A DNA stretch of 7,182 nt from an uncultured Geobacter sp. (GTDB lineage: Bacteria; Desulfobacterota; Desulfuromonadia; Geobacterales; Geobacteraceae): contig CALABV010000144.1 in NCBI GenBank assembly GCA_937886325.1, forward strand, positions 1 through 7,182, read 5' to 3'. Made by a program: the position numbers and the translations under genes. The notes under the pieces are model-generated. The model was not told the origin of the DNA. It did no database searches and worked only from the letters and a program-made list of their open reading frames with translations. Shown here piece after piece: positions 4,385-7,182 of the stretch. How positions within the stretch are numbered: the stretch's first letter is position 1; the number at the start of each line of letters is the position of its first letter.

Positions 4385-6388
4385 ATGGCGCACGATATCG
4401 ACAAGCTGAGCATCGACACCATCCGCACCCTGTCCATGGATGCGGTCCAGCAGGCAAATTCGGGTCATCCGGGCACTCCCATGGCACTGGCGCCCCTGGC
4501 GTACGTCCTGTGGAGCCGGTTCCACCGCTTCAATCCGAAGAATCCCGGATGGTTCAACCGGGACCGGTTCATCCTCTCCATCGGCCACGCCTCCATGCTC
4601 CTGTACTCCATGCTCCATCTCACGGGCTATGACCTGTCCCTCCAGGAACTGATGGATTTCCGCCAGTGGGGGAGCCGCACGCCGGGACACCCGGAATACG
4701 GCCATACCCCCGGCGTGGAAACCACCACCGGTCCCCTGGGACAGGGGATCATGAACGGCGTAGGGATGGCGATGGCCGAGGCCCATCTGGCCGCGGTGTT
4801 CAACCGTCCCGGCCATGAAATCATCGACCACCGCACCTGGGTGTTCTGCGGCGACGGCGACCTCATGGAGGGCGCCTCCCACGAGGCCGCCTCCCTGGCC
4901 GGCCACCTAGGGCTGGGAAAGCTGATCTGCGTCTTCGACGACAACCACATCACCATCGAGGGGAGCACGGCCCTTTCCTGCTCGGACGACGCGGCCCGGC
5001 GCTTCCAGTCCTACGGCTGGCAGGTCATCGTTGTGGGGGATCGGGCCGACGACCTGGATGCCCTGTCCACGGCCTTCGAGGAGGCTCGCGACGAGGAGGA
5101 TCGGCCCTCGCTGATCATCGTCCGCTCCCATATCGGGTACGGATCACCCAACCGGCAGGATTCCTCGTCCGCCCACGGAGAGCCCCTGGGAGAGGAGGAG
5201 ATCCGGCTGACAAAGAGATTCTACGGCTGGCCCGAGGAGGAGAAATTTTTCGTGCCCGAACAGGTGCGTTCCCATATGGGCAAGGCCGTGGAGCGGGGCG
5301 TCGGGCTGGAGGAGGAATGGAATGCCCGGCTCGACGCCTATCGGCAGGCCTATCCCGACCTGGCCGACCGGCTTGCCGCGTCCCTTTCCGGGACCCTTCC
5401 CGCCGGCTGGGACGCGGACCTTCCCGTCTTTTCCCCGGAAAAGGCGGTCGCCACCCGTGCCGCTTCGGGTACGGTGCTGAACGCCGTCGCCGCCAGGGTG
5501 CCCTGGCTGGTGGGTGGGAGCGCCGACCTGTCGCCCTCCACCAAAACCCTGATTGCCGGGAGCGGATATTTTGAACGGGAGGACCCGGCCGGACGGAACA
5601 TCGCCTGGGGGATCCGGGAGCACGCCATGGCCGCCTGCGCTTCGGGCATGGCCCTGCATGGCGGGGTCCGGCCCTATGCCGCCACCTTTTTCGTATTCAC
5701 CGACTATGCCCGGCCCTCGATACGACTGGCGGCGCTCATGGGGCTCCCGGTGATCTACGTCATGACCCACGACTCCATCGGCGTGGGAGAGGACGGACCC
5801 ACACACCAGCCGGTGGAACACCTGGCTTCCCTCCGCGCCATGCCCAACCTCCGCGTGATACGTCCGGCCGACGCCAATGAGACGACCTGCGCGTGGCGCT
5901 CCGCCATGGAAAGGACCGACGGCCCCACGCTGCTGGTCCTCACCCGCCAGAACCTGCCGGTGTTCGACCGGAGCGTCGTCGCTCCCGCCGATGGGCTGCT
6001 GAAGGGAGGCTATGTCCTGTCGCCGGAGAAGGGTGCGACGCCCCGGTTGATTCTCCTGGCGACCGGGTCGGAGGTGCACCTCGTCCTGGAGGCGCAAAAG
6101 CGTCTGGCAGCGGAGGGGATCGACGCCCGCGTGGTCAGCCTGCCGAGCTGGGAGCTGTTCCGCGAGCAGCCCGCGGAGTATCGAGACCGGGTCCTCCCTC
6201 CCGACGTGACGGCGAGGCTGGCGGTGGAGGCGGGCGCCTCCCTGGGATGGCGGGAGTGGGTCGGCGACCGGGGCGGGATCATCGCACTGGACCGCTTCGG
6301 GGCCAGCGCGCCGGCAGGCGAGCTGTTCAGAAGATTCGGCTTCACCGTGGAGAATGTTGTGGCCAAGGCAAAGGAACTAGTGGAATAG
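4385..6388 (+). CDS. tkt: Transketolase
   Basis: This thiamine-diphosphate enzyme transfers two-carbon ketol units among sugar phosphates in the non-oxidative pentose phosphate pathway, supplying ribose 5-phosphate and erythrose 4-phosphate. The 667-aa length equals that of full bacterial transketolases (about 660). Visible landmarks are ANSGHPGTPM (24-33, His28), SIGHAS (65-70, His68), GHPEYGHTPGVETTTGPLGQ (101-120), the ThDP/metal motif CGDGDLMEG...DDN (155-187), catalytic Glu412 in WGIREHAM (408-415), and GVGEDGPTHQPVEHL (466-480, His473). The C-terminal domain includes LATGSEVHLVLEA (558-570) and LDRFGASAPAGELF (635-648). The enzyme is complete, with no frameshift or missing active-site residue. 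A palindromic repeat follows its stop, and the phosphoesterase gene starts 108 nt downstream on the same strand. Confidence 0.98.
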   Translation: MAHDIDKLSIDTIRTLSMDAVQQANSGHPGTPMALAPLAYVLWSRFHRFNPKNPGWFNRDRFILSIGHASMLLYSMLHLTGYDLSLQELMDFRQWGSRTPGHPEYGHTPGVETTTGPLGQGIMNGVGMAMAEAHLAAVFNRPGHEIIDHRTWVFCGDGDLMEGASHEAASLAGHLGLGKLICVFDDNHITIEGSTALSCSDDAARRFQSYGWQVIVVGDRADDLDALSTAFEEARDEEDRPSLIIVRSHIGYGSPNRQDSSSAHGEPLGEEEIRLTKRFYGWPEEEKFFVPEQVRSHMGKAVERGVGLEEEWNARLDAYRQAYPDLADRLAASLSGTLPAGWDADLPVFSPEKAVATRAASGTVLNAVAARVPWLVGGSADLSPSTKTLIAGSGYFEREDPAGRNIAWGIREHAMAACASGMALHGGVRPYAATFFVFTDYARPSIRLAALMGLPVIYVMTHDSIGVGEDGPTHQPVEHLASLRAMPNLRVIRPADANETTCAWRSAMERTDGPTLLVLTRQNLPVFDRSVVAPADGLLKGGYVLSPEKGATPRLILLATGSEVHLVLEAQKRLAAEGIDARVVSLPSWELFREQPAEYRDRVLPPDVTARLAVEAGASLGWREWVGDRGGIIALDRFGASAPAGELFRRFGFTVENVVAKAKELVE

Positions 6389-6408
6389 CGGGTAGATTAA
6401 TATACGCC

Positions 6409-6484
6409 CGTAGGGGCGATCCTTGTGATCGCCCATCCCCTGCGTTCGCCCTTTCCGAAGGGCAACCACAAGGTTTGCCCCTAC
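6409..6484. repeat. CGTAGGGGCG-type palindromic intergenic repeat between tkt and the phosphoesterase gene
   Basis: The ends are inverted copies, GTAGGGGC (6410-6417) and GCCCCTAC (6477-6484). Three hairpins fill the interior: GGGCGATC-CTTGT-GATCGCCC (6414-6434), GCCCTT-TCCG-AAGGGC (6448-6463), and GGCAACC paired with GGTTTGCC (6461-6479, one bulge). The left edge CGTAGGGGCG matches the edge of the repeat at 2051-2060. From memory, GTAGGGGC-ended palindromes of this sort are dispersed in many bacterial genomes. No T run follows, so it is not a standard terminator, though it may protect the tkt 3' end or limit read-through. Confidence 0.72.
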
Positions 6485-6490
6485 AGGGAA
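6485..6490 (+). promoter_or_regulatory. Ribosome binding site for the phosphoesterase gene, abutting the repeat
   Basis: AGGGAA lies 6 nt before ATG 6497 and directly touches the last base of the palindromic repeat (6484). It supports 6497 as the start rather than the in-frame ATG at 6425, which lies inside the repeat and would add 24 repeat-encoded residues. Confidence 0.65.
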
Positions 6491-6496
6491 AACACC

Positions 6497-7069
6497 ATGT
6501 CCCTTGAAAAATATCACTCAAAACGCGACTTCACCCGCACCCCGGAACCGGCGGGCGAGAAGGACTCCCCCGCAAGGGAGGGGGACCTGCCACATCGCTT
6601 CGTGATCCAGAAGCACCACGCCCGCACCCTCCACTACGATCTGCGCCTGGAAGAGGGGGGAGTGCTGAAGAGCTGGGCCGTGCCCAAGGGGCCGAGCCTG
6701 GACCCGGCCGACAAGCGGCTCGCCGTTGAGGTGGAGGACCACCCCTTGGAGTACGGGGATTTCGAGGGGAGCATTCCTGATGGCGAGTACGGCGCGGGCC
6801 GTGTCATCGTCTGGGACCGGGGCACCTTCGAAGCAGCGGGAGAGGGGGAGACCTTTGCCGAGATGCTGGAGAGGGGGGCCGCGAAGATCCGGTTCAACGG
6901 TGAAAAACTGCGCGGCGGATTCGCCCTGGTCAGGACCCGCTGGGGCGGCAAGGCCAACAACTGGCTCCTGATCAAGGAAAAGGACGGGCACGCCAGGACT
7001 GGATACGACGTTACCGCGGAGGAGCCTCTTTCCGTGCTGTCGGGACGGGACGTGGACGAGGTGGAGTGA
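6497..7069 (+). CDS. Stand-alone LigD-type DNA 3'-phosphoesterase domain protein
   Basis: The protein (190 aa) matches the phosphoesterase module of bacterial LigD, which trims 3'-phosphates and 3'-terminal ribonucleotides from DNA ends in a Mn-dependent reaction during end joining. The signature RFVIQKHHARTLHYDLRLE (34-52) carries His40, His46, Asp48 and Arg50. His82 and Tyr86 follow in DHPLEYGDFEG (81-91). Spacing equals that of the active-site set described for Pseudomonas LigD (His42, His48, Asp50, Arg52, His84, Tyr88). IPDGEYGAG (93-101), GGFALVRTR and NNWLLIKEKD complete the module. There is no ligase or polymerase domain: the protein stops after a short acidic tail. The charged first 30 residues appear unstructured. 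No ku or ligase gene is in the window. The neighbouring MFS gene starts 10 nt downstream. Fold call is secure; the cellular role is inferred. Confidence 0.93.
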   Translation: MSLEKYHSKRDFTRTPEPAGEKDSPAREGDLPHRFVIQKHHARTLHYDLRLEEGGVLKSWAVPKGPSLDPADKRLAVEVEDHPLEYGDFEGSIPDGEYGAGRVIVWDRGTFEAAGEGETFAEMLERGAAKIRFNGEKLRGGFALVRTRWGGKANNWLLIKEKDGHARTGYDVTAEEPLSVLSGRDVDEVE

Positions 7070-7079
7070 GGGTGGGAAA

Positions 7080-7182
7080 ATGGTGACACCCTTCCATGCA
7101 AACATCGGAAAGCTTTACGCCTTCGCCTTCCTCCAGAAGACCCTGTTCCCCATGGCGATCATCACCCTGTTCTGGAAAGACC
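7080..7182 (+). CDS. Probable MFS transporter, N-terminal fragment (runs off window)
   Basis: ATG at 7080 opens a frame that stays open for 34 codons to the window edge. It begins MVTPFHANIGKLYAFAFLQK and runs into FPMAIITLFWKD. This pattern, a short polar start, a Tyr/Phe/Leu-rich first membrane helix and then WKD, resembles the start of major facilitator superfamily permeases that I recognise. GAGGG (7068-7072) lies 7 nt upstream and overlaps the stop of the phosphoesterase gene, so translation of the two is probably coupled in one transcript. Too little is present to name a substrate, and another polytopic membrane protein cannot be excluded. Confidence 0.6.
   Translation, partial: MVTPFHANIGKLYAFAFLQKTLFPMAIITLFWKD

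Noticed and set aside
4127..4906. 259-aa leftward frame overlapping the tkt 5' half and upstream gap
   Set aside because: Mostly antisense to conserved tkt sequence, no recognisable domain, and no proper start signal.
5144..6097. 317-aa leftward frame inside transketolase
   Set aside because: It lies wholly antisense to a complete, well-conserved transketolase and has a Gly/Arg/Pro-rich composition typical of shadows.

Overview
The window is about 7.2 kb of GC-rich (roughly 60% or more) bacterial chromosome. The gene families, the HD-GYP protein and the style of the intergenic repeats suggest a Geobacter-like member of the Desulfuromonadota. That placement is inference from memory, because no RNA gene or other phylogenetic marker is present. 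Almost everything is ordinary core or near-core metabolism. I found no phage, IS transposase, CRISPR array, toxin-antitoxin or defence system.

Layout from left to right: (1) the C-terminal end of an HD-GYP (cyclic-di-GMP phosphodiesterase type) protein, 1-246 +. (2) A compact single-gene unit with a sigma70-like promoter (290-319), a leader of about 140 nt, a 45-residue protein with a strong ribosome binding site (467-604 +) and an intrinsic terminator (612-644). (3) A gene-free stretch, 645-993, most of which is a hairpin-rich element of 177 bp bounded by perfect 12-bp inverted repeats. (4) A leftward pair, pdxA (vitamin B6 synthesis) followed by a monofunctional peptidoglycan glycosyltransferase (mtgA-like), separated by a palindromic repeat that supplies the pdxA stop codon. 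(5) A rightward secreted M23 metallopeptidase that diverges from pdxA, with a good promoter inside the divergent gap. (6) A leftward 108-residue protein of unknown function. (7) A rightward series: transketolase, a CGTAGGGGCG-type palindromic repeat, a stand-alone LigD-type 3'-phosphoesterase domain protein, and the first 34 codons of a probable MFS transporter.

Functional links are loose. The glycosyltransferase and the M23 peptidase both act on the cell wall, on either side of pdxA. Transketolase makes erythrose 4-phosphate, which is the precursor of the DXP-dependent B6 pathway in which PdxA acts, but the two genes are on opposite strands and separated by two other genes, so co-regulation is only a guess. 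The phosphoesterase and the MFS gene are 10 nt apart and probably co-transcribed.

The parts most worth a second look are the small monocistronic gene, the 177-bp inverted-repeat element, the repeat that has invaded the 3' end of pdxA, and the stand-alone DNA-end-processing domain. None of these amounts to a demonstrated new system.
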